Shown here piece by piece: positions 43,576 through 54,634 of a stretch of 64,000 bases of DNA. Origin of the DNA: Serripes groenlandicus (Eukaryota; Mollusca; Bivalvia; Cardiida; Cardiidae). The stretch spans positions 18,564,974 through 18,628,973 of the forward strand of contig JASEVX010000012.1 of the NCBI GenBank assembly GCA_031761405.1, in the 5' to 3' direction. The notes under the pieces are model-generated. The model ran no database searches. It was not told the DNA's origin and saw only the letters and a program-made list of their open reading frames with translations. The position numbers were made by a program, and so were the translations under genes. How positions within the stretch are numbered: the first letter of the stretch is position 1; every line of letters starts with the position of its first letter.

Positions 43576-46182
43576 CTGTTCTGGTTTTCCAGACACCCCC
43601 ATAAAGTCAAGTTTACGTCTTGCTTGACCAGGCTGGTCAGTACTGGGACTGGTCAAGCCGGACATCAGATTCAAAAACACATCATCATCGTAGTCCTCGA
43701 TCTCCTTCTCGGGGTATGTACAATTATCCCTAAACGCAGGCAGGTTGCCATGTTGAGACTGGTTGCTATGGATACCAACTGTGTCATGAGACATAACATT
43801 GGCATGTGACTGCCACGTTTGTGCGCTGACATCAGGACGAACAACAGGGCCTGGTGTCCATGTGATGAAAGTTGACGGAGGAGATGATAGTTTTCCATAA
43901 CTCCTGTTGACCATCTCATAAGGGGGCGGTGACCCCATTTGACCCTGTACCCCTAGCATGCTTCTACCAGTACTTTGATCTGTGAATACTGGTACCCGAG
44001 TGTCTTTGTGGGTGGAATGGGAAACCACTGGAACTGAAGTTGGTCTTAAAGCACCAGTGCTATAATTGTTAAAATATGTCTTTCTGTCTATTAGATTTGA
44101 CTGAAGGAACTGACCACTGTTTTTGGTAAAATCTCCACTTTTCACATTAAACTGTCCACTGCTTATAGGGTGCCCTCCAATATTTATTGCACTTTTATCA
44201 GTATTTTCAATATTCACATTATTTCCCAATCCAAAATTACCACTATTATTTCCTAAATATTGCACATGTCCCTGACTATGACTCCCATTTGGGACAGGGG
44301 TACTGGTTGCATATGGTCGGCCAAGTGTGACAAAAGTATCAAATATTACATTTCTTTCAGATGGATTCCCCCATGTAACAAATGTGTCAAAAGTGACTGG
44401 GATATTGGATTGCCCGGTAGTTTGTAATCCATTAAAAACATCCTCTTTTTGTGAAACGTTCACAGTATAGGGGGAGCCGCCTGTAACTGTAGACGGAGCA
44501 AAAACACTACTTTCATTCATGTTACTTGGCCTGACACTAATGAGACTAGATTTTTGTGGTTGTGTTTCGTCGCAGTTGTCATAATCTCGAATTTCGTTTG
44601 ACTGTCCATTTATAAGAAAAGGGCGCACGGAATTTACCTGACCCTTACTTGGAGAATCTTGTTTCCCTACGTGCATGATTGGATGTGTAATTGCATGGGT
44701 TTGTTCCAGCTCTCCATGGTGACCATGATATAAATGGCTTTGGGTAGTGATTGGCAATGAGAAGATTGACTGAAACTGGTTAGCACTTGTTATGTTCAAC
44801 TTTGGCACAGGTTTTCTTACAGGCGATTGACTACTAGATTCTGATACTAACAATGATGCTGGAAAGTCTGTCTTGTATTGGAGACATGCTAGCTGTGAGC
44901 TAGGTGTTGGTGATATTGTTGGTACCACTTTAGCTGGTGATTGTTTTGGACTCTTTTTCTGATTTTCGGGTGACCTCGTTTGAATGATTGGCACTTGCTC
45001 AAGGTCGCTACCATGGACTGTCAAGTCATCATCACTGACTGGAAATTTGGGTAGATTTAATAGTGTTCTCAAGGAAGTTTTCTTCTTTTTCTTATTAGGA
45101 GACATATGCTGTAAGGGTACAGATGTATCCTTATGTCCACTGCTGCCAACCCCAGGGCCCCATCGCACATGATGCCCGCTCTTATAACCCGGGCTTTTTC
45201 TCAGTGAGGATGTCATTGTCGACTGACTTTCTGTTGACCCCGGGCGTAAAGGTGAACTTGAACCCTCACAAAGCCCATGGGTTCCTCTACCCAAATGGAT
45301 ATGTCTGTGTTTATGTTGGGATGCGGGTGGCTTATCATCCATCCGTTTCCGTGGCGACTGGTGCATGTCCATGACCATGTCGTAATCCAAATATTCTGAG
45401 GGACTTTTTGATGATGGGTCACCGATAGTACTCACAGAATCCAATGACATACTTGCTGTTGAGTCAAAACTGTATGGTGGTCCATAGTTACCGCTGCTAT
45501 CCATACTTGGGGATAAATTGGCGTTGTGATGGTGACCAGTAATATTACTTTGCATGGCTGGATATTGCCTATTTGCATTGTAATCTTCCCCATAGGGATG
45601 TGACCTTGACTGTTGACCTTGACTTCCTTCTTGCAAAAAATGGTACCCACTCCCTCTTGGATAAATAACAGGCTGACTAGTACCAGGATGCTGAATAATA
45701 TTTCTGTTCACATCACCTCGAGAGATCATTGTGTTGTCATGGTAGCCAGGGTTAAAATGTGCCCTTTGACCTGCATATGAATTAGCAGAATTATCATTCC
45801 TTGACATCCCTACCTCTCTTGGCGAATTTTCCATTGGAATCTCTATCTCCTTTTCAACACCTATTTTCCCATATTTCACATTAAATGCTTTCCATGTTTC
45901 CTTAATGGGAGAATGCACTGATCTAGAATAGTATCCAGGGTGACCAATATTTTCTTTGTTGTCATGGTAACTATCGTAATCCATATTTTGTTTAAATCCA
46001 TTAAAATCAACACTTTGGTTTATTCCACTATCCACAGAATCCTCTATACTCAAACTCTGTTCATCGTACCTCGGAACAGAATGACCTTGACCTTCACCAG
46101 AGTCTGACAAATAATGGCCTTCACTTTCAATTATATTTGACTGTTTTAATCTCGGTGGCTTTTTTGTGGCAAATTTTAGCAT
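43576..46182 (-). CDS. Large coding exon of an unrecognised, low-complexity protein (3' partial)
   Basis: The only long ORF here, about 869 codons. ATG at 46182 has A at -3 and is the first start after an in-frame stop. At 43576 the exon meets CAG|GTAGGT, a consensus donor; unspliced, the frame would run nine more codons to 43549. The product is rich in Ser, Gln, Asn, Gly, His and Pro. It has an acidic start (DSGEGQGH), a SPRKRMDDKP basic patch near residue 273, a His-rich KHRHIH stretch at about 287-292, KKKKKTSLRTLLNLPKFPV near 362-380, two TFDTFVT/IFDTFVT repeats near 600-625, and a DYDDDVFLNLM acidic-hydrophobic motif near 840. No signal peptide, membrane segment or known domain is seen. 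It is probably a disordered nuclear or scaffold protein (inference). Reading-frame length, codon-like composition and absence of MITEs support real coding. Confidence 0.82.
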
Positions 46183-46440
46183 GGTTGCAACAACAACGAA
46201 ATAGCAACAACAGGCAGGCGATAAAGATTAAATGTTCTCTACAACTCAGGAAAATAACGAAGCATGATTGGATAAAAAGAAAAACACTTCCCTCCCAATT
46301 CAAGTTATTCAGTTTCAAACAGGCGCCAAGCCAACTAACTCACAGAGTGAAAACCAGCATACAGAGGCAAGAGCTGATCAGCAGGTGCCAAACTCAGGTA
46401 AAGTCTTTGAAAAGTGGGTGAGAAAACTTTAATCCATTTA
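46183..46440 (-). promoter_or_regulatory. 5' leader or intron edge upstream of the large exon
   Basis: Free of MITEs. On the minus strand there is a pyrimidine-rich run ending TTATTTTCCTGAG (about 46246-46258), a possible splice acceptor about 65 bases before the ATG, and an ATCCAATC CCAAT-like word. On the plus strand CAG|GTAAAG at 46395-46400 is a good donor. It cannot be decided whether this is promoter or intron edge. Confidence 0.4.
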
Positions 46441-46453
46441 ACCCTTTAGTAGG

Positions 46454-46679
46454 CCCTTTCCCTCATACGGCAATTCTCCAGCAGACGACTTTGAACGTAT
46501 TTTGTCAAAAAATAGAAAATCTCTATAACTGAATGGATAACCTATGAGAAATAGTGGAAAACATTGTGGAAAAAGGAGAAATTGCACGTTTTGTGCAGTT
46601 TCTTCTTTTGTCACTATGTTTTCAAAAAGCTGTCTGCTGCAGAGGCGTCAGAAAGTGTCTATATGAGGGAAAGGGTTAG
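46454..46679 (+). mobile_element. TTAA hairpin MITE, alternative stem
   Basis: Subfamily Y copy with stem GCACGTTTTGTGC. Right flank TTAG; the left flank is rearranged (aacccttTAGTAGG). Confidence 0.9.
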
Positions 46680-47205
46680 CAGGAGATGAACACTGTTGGA
46701 AAAGGCGATATTGCACAAATAGATACAATTATCAATCCCACACAATTATTCAGAGAACTGTTTTCAAAATTTACTATCTAATCGTATAATACATTTTGTT
46801 TCTAAGAAAGTTTTCAATGTAGCCGCTTCTCTAAAAATCTAAAAAATGCAAATCAGAGAAAGGGTAAACAACTGAACATAGAAAATTGGCTTTTTTCTCT
46901 TTTTTAAAAGTTCTTGTGAAATGTCAGTTTTTTCAAAATATAAACACAGAGTGCAGATCCAGTTCAGATAGCAAAGATATTAAGCCTGAAATTAGACTTC
47001 AGAGTTTGAATAGCATTTTCTTCCTTTAAATCTCTTCAGGTTTGACTGATTTTCTAGTAAATTTTTTTTTTTACAAACATTGATTAACCTGCTAAGAATT
47101 ATTTGAAAAGGCATCTGTGAACAAAAGAAGAGACCAAGATCCATATGAACCTTGGTGCAGTATAATCTTAGTCTAAATTATTCACTCTTTCATTTGTCAA
47201 TTAAA
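46680..47205. other. Unassigned AT-rich DNA
   Basis: No gene. Possible very worn MITE text around 46700-46870. Confidence 0.4.
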
Positions 47206-47211
47206 AACGCT

Positions 47212-47530
47212 TTTTACACATACGACATTTCAGCATTAGACAACTTTAAAAACAACTAGGCAAAAATATAGAAAATCTCAATAAATGATAATTTTATTAT
47301 TGAATATGGTTAAAGACATTGTGGCAAAAGGAGAAATTGCTCCTTATCTAACACTGTTTTCAATATCTTCTGCTGCAGATGCGTCAAAATGAGTCTGTAA
47401 GAGGGAAAGGGTTAATAAGCCTTAAATTCCCACATACTTTTGAAAACATCGTGGCTAAAGGAGAAAATGCTCATGATGTTTTCAACTTAATTCAATAACT
47501 CTGCCTTCATTTATAGAGAGTTTCCTTTTT
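47212..47530 (+). mobile_element. TTAA hairpin MITE (hairpin half lost) plus fragment
   Basis: 47212-47415 ends gagggaaagggTTAA. 47425-47530 is an arm-and-spacer fragment. Confidence 0.65.
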
Positions 47531-47538
47531 CTTTTTAC

Positions 47539-47753
47539 TTAACCCTTTCCCACCTATAGACGCATTTTAATGTGTTTGCAGCAGATGACTTTTGAAAACA
47601 TCGTGACAAAAGGAGAAATTGCTCAAAACGAGCAATTTCTTCTTTTGTCACAATAATTTCAACTTTTTTAAGTAATTATACCTACAATTATAGAGATTTT
47701 CCATATTTTCAAAGTCGTCTGCTGCAGATTTCTTGTATGTGGGAAACGGTTAA
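47539..47753 (-). mobile_element. TTAA hairpin MITE, full length, subfamily O
   Basis: TTAA edges. Stem GCTCAAAACGAGC intact. Right terminus gtgggaaacgg. Shares its right TTAA with the next copy. Confidence 0.9.
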
Positions 47754-47877
47754 TCCTTTTTCACTTACAACAAATCTGCAGCAGATGACTATGAAAACAT
47801 AGTGACAAAACCCTGAAAAAAATCAAGTCGTCTGCTGCTATTGTGTCAAAATGCTTCTGCAAGTGGGAAAGGGTTAA
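47750..47877 (+). mobile_element. TTAA hairpin MITE, internally deleted
   Basis: TTAATCCTTTTTCAC left end, two arms, hairpin missing, aagtgggaaagggTTAA right end. Confidence 0.8.
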
Positions 47878-47879
47878 AG

Positions 47880-48296
47880 GAAGGAAGTAGAGCTATCCTC
47901 CAAGTTGTTAAAATGTAAATACACCACTCAATCATTCCTGCTAGAATCAGTTACAAAATTTGAACCATATAACTGCTTTCCGTTCAGGTAATTTTCTAAG
48001 TTAGTCCAGGCCATTCATTATCTAACAAGCCTCTACAAGATAAAGATGTAACATGTGGGATCCCTTTCAAAGAAATGCTTGGAAAACGACTGACCCATAC
48101 CTGTTATTTCACAGTGACACCTCTATATGGAAGCTGAATTTGTATTGAAAATATCCTGAGAAGAGAAATTATGCACATGAACTATTTTTCCTCCTACTCT
48201 GTCAAACAAATTCTTTCAGTCAGACCTTTAATTTAATCTTCATTCAATAATTTCAACCTAATCATATTAGTTAATTGATAAGCAGTTCATGGTATA
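47880..48296. other. Unassigned DNA
   Basis: No gene or repeat recognised. Confidence 0.4.
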
Positions 48297-48494
48297 AAAC
48301 CCTTTCCCAGTTTCCCACATGCAAAATATGACTTTTAAAAACGTTTCAAAGGCATACCGCCCATTACGCACAATACGCATGTGCGTATAGAAAATTCCAC
48401 AACCAAACGTCCATTTTAGAATATCAACACTGTAAATTTAAAAAAAAAACAGGATAGTGTGTATAAAACATTCTTCTCTGGTTACGCCCTTGCG

Positions 48495-48801
48495 TTTGGA
48501 GAAAAGGAATATTTGCTTTTCATGAGCAATTTCTCATCTTGCAACAATGTTTTAAACTCAATTCAATTAAATGGTACTTTAATTTTGCCTAGATATTCTG
48601 GAATTCGTCTGCTGCAGATTTATCGTAAGTGGGAAAGGATAACAAAACAAATATAGTGTAAGTAAGGTATTTGTTAGATTAAGATATGGGATTTTTTTGT
48701 TTGTTTCATTGAGGTTGCATTACTACACTGTTTTCAACACTTTTCAACAAGTTTTTTTTGCAATGATGACTTCAGAATTATTGTATGTGGGAAAGGGTTA
48801 A
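48495..48801 (-). mobile_element. Two TTAA hairpin MITE remnants
   Basis: 48495-48641 (stem ATGAGCAATTTCTC, arm GTCTGCTGCAG, gtgggaaagg) and 48716-48801 (right end tgtgggaaagggTTAA). Confidence 0.6.
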
Positions 48802-48872
48802 CCATTTACTTGATAAGTTGGTTTAAGTGTCATACGATAATTGAGGGAAAAAAACCACCTAATGAAAACAAT

Positions 48873-49102
48873 TTAACCCTTTCCCTCATACGACAATTCT
48901 GCAGAAGACGACTTTGAACGTATTTTGTCAAAAAATAGAAAATCTCCATAATTGAATGGATAACCTATGACAAAAAGTGGAAAAAATTGTGGCAGAAGGA
49001 GAAATTGCACGTTTTGTGCAATTTCTTCTTTTGTCACTATGTTTTGAAAAAGCCGTCTGCTGCAGAGGCGTCAGAAAGCGTATATATGAGGGAAAGGGTT
49101 AA
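48873..49102 (+). mobile_element. TTAA hairpin MITE, full length, alternative stem
   Basis: 230 bp, TTAA edges, stem GCACGTTTTGTGC. Confidence 0.93.
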
Positions 49103-49185
49103 AAAAATAATGATAAATTGGAATTATAGTTTTGATACAAAAGTAGAAAATCAATGGCCTGTTTCGATCATATTCTTCTTTTCCT

Positions 49186-49269
49186 ATGCATGAGTAGGTG
49201 AACTGGCCGCCACGATATAACTGAGAAATTGTTAAAAACGGTGTTAAGATCCAATCAATCAATCAATCT
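49186..49269 (+). mobile_element. SINE common-tail fragment with (AATC)n
   Basis: gaactggccgccacgatata, ctgagaaattgttaaaaacg, then AATCAATCAATCAATC. The head is missing. Confidence 0.8.
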
Positions 49270-49454
49270 TTTTCTGGAATGGTTTAAAAAGTTGTCTGCT
49301 GCTTAAGGGTGTGGCAAGTCACCTGTATAAGGGAAAAGGTTGACCAGACAGAGTACGAAAAGACTATAAATCCAGGATTGAAAGAAAATCAAACAACAGT
49401 CTCTAACAGTCTGTATCTGAACAGAATCTTTCTATCTAGATCTATATGGTATCT

Positions 49455-49670
49455 GTATTTTTAACATATATAACAAATCTGAAGCAGATAAACTTTGAAA
49501 ACATTTATGCACAAATATGGAATATATCTGTAAATATAATAGAATTATTATTGAAAAGAGATGAAAGAATTGCTCAACAAGAGGATTTATTCTTTTGCTG
49601 CTATATAATGAAAACAAGATTCATCTGCTGCAGATGCATAAAAAGGCGTCTATAAATGGGAAATGGTTAA
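49455..49670 (+). mobile_element. TTAA hairpin MITE, old copy
   Basis: Arms tctgaagcagataaactttg and catctgctgcagatgcataa, right aaatggTTAA. Confidence 0.65.
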
Positions 49671-49718
49671 AAAGTTATCACTTTCCCCAGTTTACCCTTT
49701 GCAACTAAGCTAGATAGT

Positions 49719-50176
49719 TTAACCCTTTCCACATGCAGACAGGAATCCGCTGTGGTCGAGTGGTTAGCATCGGGGATTTGAAACCGGGTGTCCAGGGTTT
49801 GATCCCCAGTCACGGCACAACGGTCATGGTGGAGTGCTCTTGGGCAAGGCACATTTTCTAGCCTAGTACTGGTTTGTTTACCCAGGGATCATGAATAAGT
49901 GAACTGTCGCCGTGATATAACTGAAATAATGTTGAAAACGGCATAAAAACCCCAACAAAACAAAATCCACATGCAGACATAAGTTTGGCACATCTGCAGC
50001 AGGCGACTTTTGAAAGTATTGTGGCAAAAGGAGCAATTGCTCACCTTGAGCAATTTCTCCTTTTGCCACAATGTTTTCATCTCTTAATGCAATAATAATA
50101 CTTATTTCAAACAGATTTTTGCCTTGATGTTTTCAAAATCTTCTGCTGAAAATATATTCTATGTGGGAAGGAGTTA
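49719..50176 (-). mobile_element. TTAA hairpin MITE split by a SINE
   Basis: TTAACCCTTTCCACATGCAGAC, SINE, then the rest with stem GCTCACCTTGAGC and right gtgggaaggagTTAT. Confidence 0.88.
49742..49966 (+). mobile_element. SINE type B, full length, 13-bp target duplication
   Basis: Head ATCCGCTGTGGTCGAGTGG (A box), GGGTTTGATCCCC (B box), ttgggcaaggcacattttct, cagggatcatgaataagtga, then the common tail (gccgtgatataactgaaata) and an A-rich end. CCACATGCAGACA lies at 49729-49741 and 49967-49979. Confidence 0.95.
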
Positions 50177-50570
50177 TAATATCAAAGGAAAAGATTGACC
50201 ATAAAATATCTGCAGTAGAGTAGAAAATATTGCTAGGAAAATCTCTCTTAAAGCAAGTATGTATTTAAAATAATACATAGTGGAAATAGCTGTTTGCTTC
50301 TGATAAAATTAAGATGCATCTGTATTTGGGAAAGTGTTTGAGAAACAACACAACATAAAAGCTTAGTAAGTCTAGATCCAAAATTAAACCAGACATGAAA
50401 AATTATGAAGTATATATACAACTGCAACATTTGCCACCATCATCAACAAAATACATAATTTACTCTCACTGATATGATAACAAATCTACAGCAGACATCT
50501 TTGAAAACATTTATAAAGGCTAAAGAACTGTAGAAAATCTCTATTAATAAAACTACCCTTATTGAATGTC
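50177..50570. other. Unassigned AT-rich DNA with worn MITE text
   Basis: Words such as atctacagcagacatctttg suggest decayed MITE arms near 50490. Nothing else. Confidence 0.4.
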
Positions 50571-50573
50571 CCG

Positions 50574-50750
50574 CATACAACAATTACGCAGAGCTAACAT
50601 TTAGTCAAAAATATGGAAACTCTATAAATGACAGACCAATTATTGAATAAAGTTAAAAAGAATTATGGCAAAAGGTGAAATTGCTCATCATGAGCAATTT
50701 CTCCTTTTGTCACAATGTTTAGAAAAATCGTCTGATGCAAAGGCATCCCA
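50574..50750 (+). mobile_element. TTAA hairpin MITE, subfamily O, no clear right end
   Basis: cccgcatacaacaattacgc left end, stem GCTCATCATGAGC, arm GTCTGATGCAAAGGC. Confidence 0.65.
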
Positions 50751-51640
50751 AACCGGCTGTATTCTCAAAAGGATTTCTACTTATATCTGTCACATTGAAT
50801 CACTTCCACTAATTTCCCTTACATATCCTGCAATAATAGGGCAAAAACACTTCTTTCGCTTTCAGCATCAGATTAACAAAATTCCCCCCTTCTTAAACAT
50901 AATACAACAATAGCTTTAACATTAAATATCCCTAAACAATAGCTGGAACAATAGCCTACATCACATGATCCAACAATTTGTTTGTTCTGCATCTCTTAAA
51001 TATTTTAAATTAACTAGGATCTCAACAACATCAAGTTTTTCGCCCCCCAAAAAAACAATGACCAAAACGCTCTGCTGAAAGTTGAAGGTTTTCATTGTAC
51101 AGTAATGCATTATTTATCAGCATAAATAAATGTCAAGTGCTTGTTAAAATTGTTCTGCATCTCTGAATGTAACTTTAAACTGGTCCAAACTGAACCAATG
51201 GAAGGACAAAACACTTGTTTTGATGCTGATTTGTTGTATATTGTATGTGGTAAAGGGTTTTCAAGAAATTGTATGCGACGTATGATTCATGAAGCACATA
51301 GGCCAAACGCTCACATTGAGCACTTTGCGCTCAGGTTAGCTTAAAAGTGTTAAACCTCCTTTTCTCAGGAGAATACCAAACTTTGAAGAAGACCAGATAG
51401 AATCCAATTTATAATTCTGTTTACAAGAAATGTTTTTTTAGGATTTTTTTCATTGATGCAAGATACCCCCCAATTACTAACGATACTTGAACCCTCATCC
51501 TGCTGGATACCAATAACTGATATCACAACCATTGATGTGCAATTAACTCTTACAGTTTGATACTAATTGGTAAACGAGTAACAAATATTATAGACAAAAA
51601 GACAACCCTATATATATATACACAAATGTTCAGGTCAAAT
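50751..51640. other. Unassigned AT-rich DNA
   Basis: No gene or mobile element recognised. Confidence 0.4.
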
Positions 51641-51644
51641 CTTT

Positions 51645-51905
51645 GTCTACATTTTCTGTGAACGTAATTTGACCCTTTCCCACACACAACAAATCTGCAG
51701 CTGACGACCTTGAAAACCTCCACACAAAAACACGGAAAATCTCTATAAATGAAGGTATAATAACTGAAAAGAGTTGAAAACTTTGTGGCAAAAGGAGAAA
51801 TTGCTCGTTTTGAGCAATTTCTTCTTTTGTCACAATGTTTTCAAAAGTTGTCTGTTGGATATGCGCCAAGAAGCGTCTACATTTTCTGTGAATGTAATTT
51901 AATCT
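51645..51905 (+). mobile_element. TTAA hairpin MITE between 28-bp direct repeats
   Basis: Stem GCTCGTTTTGAGC intact. The right terminus is replaced: GTCTACATTTTCTGTGAA plus ygtaatttra occurs at the left flank (from 51645) and again at the right (from about 51876), where gggaaaggg should be. Confidence 0.8.
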
Positions 51906-52224
51906 CTTGAAAACTGGCAAATTTTGTTTATTATCATTTATCAGGATAAGGGTTAATGTAAATGTTTAGACATTTTTTGTTTGATGCTAATTTGGCAGAA
52001 CAGTTTCAGATTAAAGTTTTGCAATCTGGTTTCGGTTTTCGATTTTTGAACTGTTTATCTCATCTTTATGCAGTTTTTAAGTGTATGTCTGATGACAAAA
52101 ATAAAACATCTGGAAAATTGGTAGTTTAATTTCAATCTCAACACACAGATCAAAACAACAGTCTTCAAAAGTGAAACTGCTTACAGAGCCCCCACGATGT
52201 GACAAGTATCAAGGGACTTTCAGT

Positions 52225-52355
52225 CTCGTGGAAAAGCAGCCAGTTGCTTGGAAATAACTATTGTGTGGAGTAAAGCCAGGAAACACATAAGTAGCTAGAT
52301 GAACTGGCTGTCCTGATTGACTGAATAATCATTAAAACCCAATCAATCAATCTAT
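52225..52355 (+). mobile_element. SINE type A, 3' part
   Basis: gaaaagcagccagttgcttg, tgtgtggagtaaagccagga, gaactggctgtcctgattga, then aaacccAATCAATCAATC. Confidence 0.75.
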
Positions 52356-52468
52356 TAAACCAAACTGTTAATAATTGAACACATCCTATGAGTTGTGGAC
52401 ATCAGTAAGAATCATAGAGATTCCCAATATTACCATTTTTATTTCTTGAGTATAGTAGTGATGTAACC

Positions 52469-52669
52469 TTATTTCCCACTTGCAGATGCATATGTAGCAG
52501 ACCACTTTTGAAAACATTACGGCATAAGGAGAAACAGTTCATCATCAGCAATTTCTCCTTTTGCCACAATTTGTTCAACTCTATAAATAACCATTCATTA
52601 ATAAAGAGTTTTCCAAAATATTTTCAAAAGTCGCCTACTGCAGAGTTATTGTATGTGTGAAAGGGTTAT
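52469..52669 (-). mobile_element. TTAA hairpin MITE flanked by TTAT
   Basis: TTATTTCCCACTTGC left, tgtgaaagggTTAT right, worn stem. Confidence 0.75.
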
Positions 52670-52794
52670 GCAAGTTTGATTACCGAGTGGGAGTGAGTTA
52701 ATATTTTCAATAAACCAATAAATGACAAAAGAGGAGATTCTGCTTCTTATGTGTACTGATACTAGTTGATTGGATTTACATGAGGCAGAGGACT

Positions 52795-52990
52795 GTTATA
52801 GGGAGAAGTACGTAAACGGGTCTTTTCCCCACAATATCTCTCTTATGACTCAACCAAATCCTATGTTGTGGCTACTCAAAAGAATCGTCTGACTGAGACG
52901 ATTCTTTTGAGTAGCTACAACAAAGGGTTTGAGTATCAAGTAAGGATTTGGGGATGCAAAATACTCTTCTTATCTAGATTTCTAAATCTG
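52795..52990 (-). mobile_element. Palindrome-centred element, copy 2 (reverse)
   Basis: Inverted repeat arms 52861-52890 and 52896-52925 with two mismatches around GACTG. Flanks match copy 1 at 40.6 kb in reverse order (ccccacaatatctctcttat; gtaaggatttggggatgcaa). Confidence 0.85.
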
Positions 52991-53097
52991 GGAGGCGAGC
53001 GAGTCTCCTAATTCCATTACAAGCTGTGCTTCAAGAGAACCAGTAACCACCTCCATGGTTCCATGGTAAGATTGTCCAATCCGGTCATACAAACGAC

Positions 53098-53345
53098 TTT
53101 AACAACAAATCTGCAGCCGACAACTTTCAGGCCAAAATATGAAAAAACTCTTAATATGAATATATATTATTATTTAAAACAGTTGAAAACATCATAGCAA
53201 AGGAGAAATCAATCATTGTTTGAACAAGAATCAGACGAGTTCTGCTTTGTTTTTTGTGTCAAATGACTTGGACAGGAAAAGTGGTCCTGCTGGACTTTGA
53301 ACTCACAACCCCTGGATTGACAGTCTGCTTAGCTACCGGGGCTCA
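53098..53345. mobile_element. MITE fragment followed by a type A SINE head
   Basis: 53098-53205 has MITE arm and spacer text. 53286-53345 (minus) has TTTGAACTCACAACCCCTGG and CTTAGCTACCGGGGCTC. Confidence 0.65.
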
Positions 53346-53529
53346 GCAACACACAACAAATAAGGAAGATGAAAATATCAATCGACTTAGTGTAGAGTGG
53401 GTGTGGATTGTGGACCAATCCTCTTAAAGAACCAATTAATGCCACATCGGGAAATGTCTTTATCTACCAATGGCATGACAGTTGACATTTCTTACTTGTG
53501 TATCCTGGTTCTATCTTGTCCTGGCAACC

Positions 53530-53753
53530 TAAACCCTTTCCCTCATATAGAAGCTTTCTGACGCCTCAGACAGCTTTTTGAAAACATAGTGACAAAAGAA
53601 GAAATTGCTCAAAACGAGCCATTTCTTTTTATGCCAAAATGTTTTCCTCTTTCAGTCATAGGTTATCCATTCAATTATAGAGATTTTCTATTTTTTGACA
53701 AAATATGATCAAAGTCGTCTGCTGCAGAATTGTTGTATAAGGGGAAGGGTTAA
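53530..53753 (-). mobile_element. TTAA hairpin MITE, subfamily Y, arm deletion
   Basis: The left CTGCAG is deleted (acgcctcagacagct). The rest is complete up to gggaagggTTAA. Confidence 0.88.
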
Positions 53754-53764
53754 AACAACATGTA

Positions 53765-54370
53765 TTAACCTTTCCCCACATGCAGACACAATGCCATGCA
53801 TCTGCGGCAGAAGACTTTTTCAAACATTATTGCAAAAGCAGAGCTAATAATGCTCAAAATGAGCACTTTCAACATCTGCCAAAAATGGTTTCAACTATTT
53901 AATAATTGTACTTTCATTCATAGACATTTTCAATATGTTTTCAAGGTGTTTACAAAGGCATCTGCTGCAGATTTGTTGTATGAAAGAAGTGGTTCGTTGC
54001 ATTTCATTTCATGCTTTCCGGTGATGTAGAGTTAACCCCCCCTTTCCCACATACAACAAATCTGCAACAGAAGACTTTGTATCAACCTCTAGGCAAAAAT
54101 ATGAAAAATCCCTGCAAATGAAAGTAAAATAATTGAGTAGAGTTGAAATAAATGCGGCAAATTATAGTAATTTCTCATTTGAACAATTTCACCATTGCAG
54201 TCACGTCTTCAAAAGTCGTCTGTAGCAGAAGTGCCAGAATGTGTCTGCAAGTTGAAAGAGGATTTGTTTGATCTATTGTGAAAATTCTATTTTCAGCTTT
54301 ATGGACTCATAAAGCCGTCTGCCTTGCTGCAGATGCTTCAAAATGGGTCTACAAGTGGAAAAAGGGTTCA
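53765..54370. mobile_element. Three subfamily O TTAA hairpin MITE copies
   Basis: 53765-54000 (minus; stem GCTCAAAATGAGC), 54032-54262 (plus; expanded C-run at the left end), 54305-54370 (plus right end). Confidence 0.68.
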
Positions 54371-54392
54371 AGAAATATATTTCTTTTTCAGA

Positions 54393-54631
54393 TTAACCCT
54401 TTCCCACTTATAGACGCATTTTGACACATCTGTAGCAGACGATTCTTGAAAACATTGTAGCAAAAGGAGAAATTGCTCAAAACGAGCAATTTCTCCTTTT
54501 GCCACAACATTTTCAACTGTATTCAGTAATAATTATTTATACCTTCATTTATAGAGAATTTTCATATTTTATACTTTATATATGACTTCAAAGTCTTCTG
54601 CTGCGATATGCTGTATGTGGGGGAGGGTTAA
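54393..54631 (-). mobile_element. TTAA hairpin MITE, full length, subfamily O
   Basis: TTAA edges. Stem GCTCAAAACGAGC with long perfect flanks (GCAAAAGGAGAAATT / AATTTCTCCTTTTGC). Confidence 0.9.
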
Positions 54632-54634
54632 TGA

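Noticed and set aside
46137..46421. 94-codon plus-strand ORF opposite the large exon's start
   Set aside because: It overlaps the minus-strand exon and its leader, with no protein-like features. Only the CAG|GTAAAG donor is worth noting.
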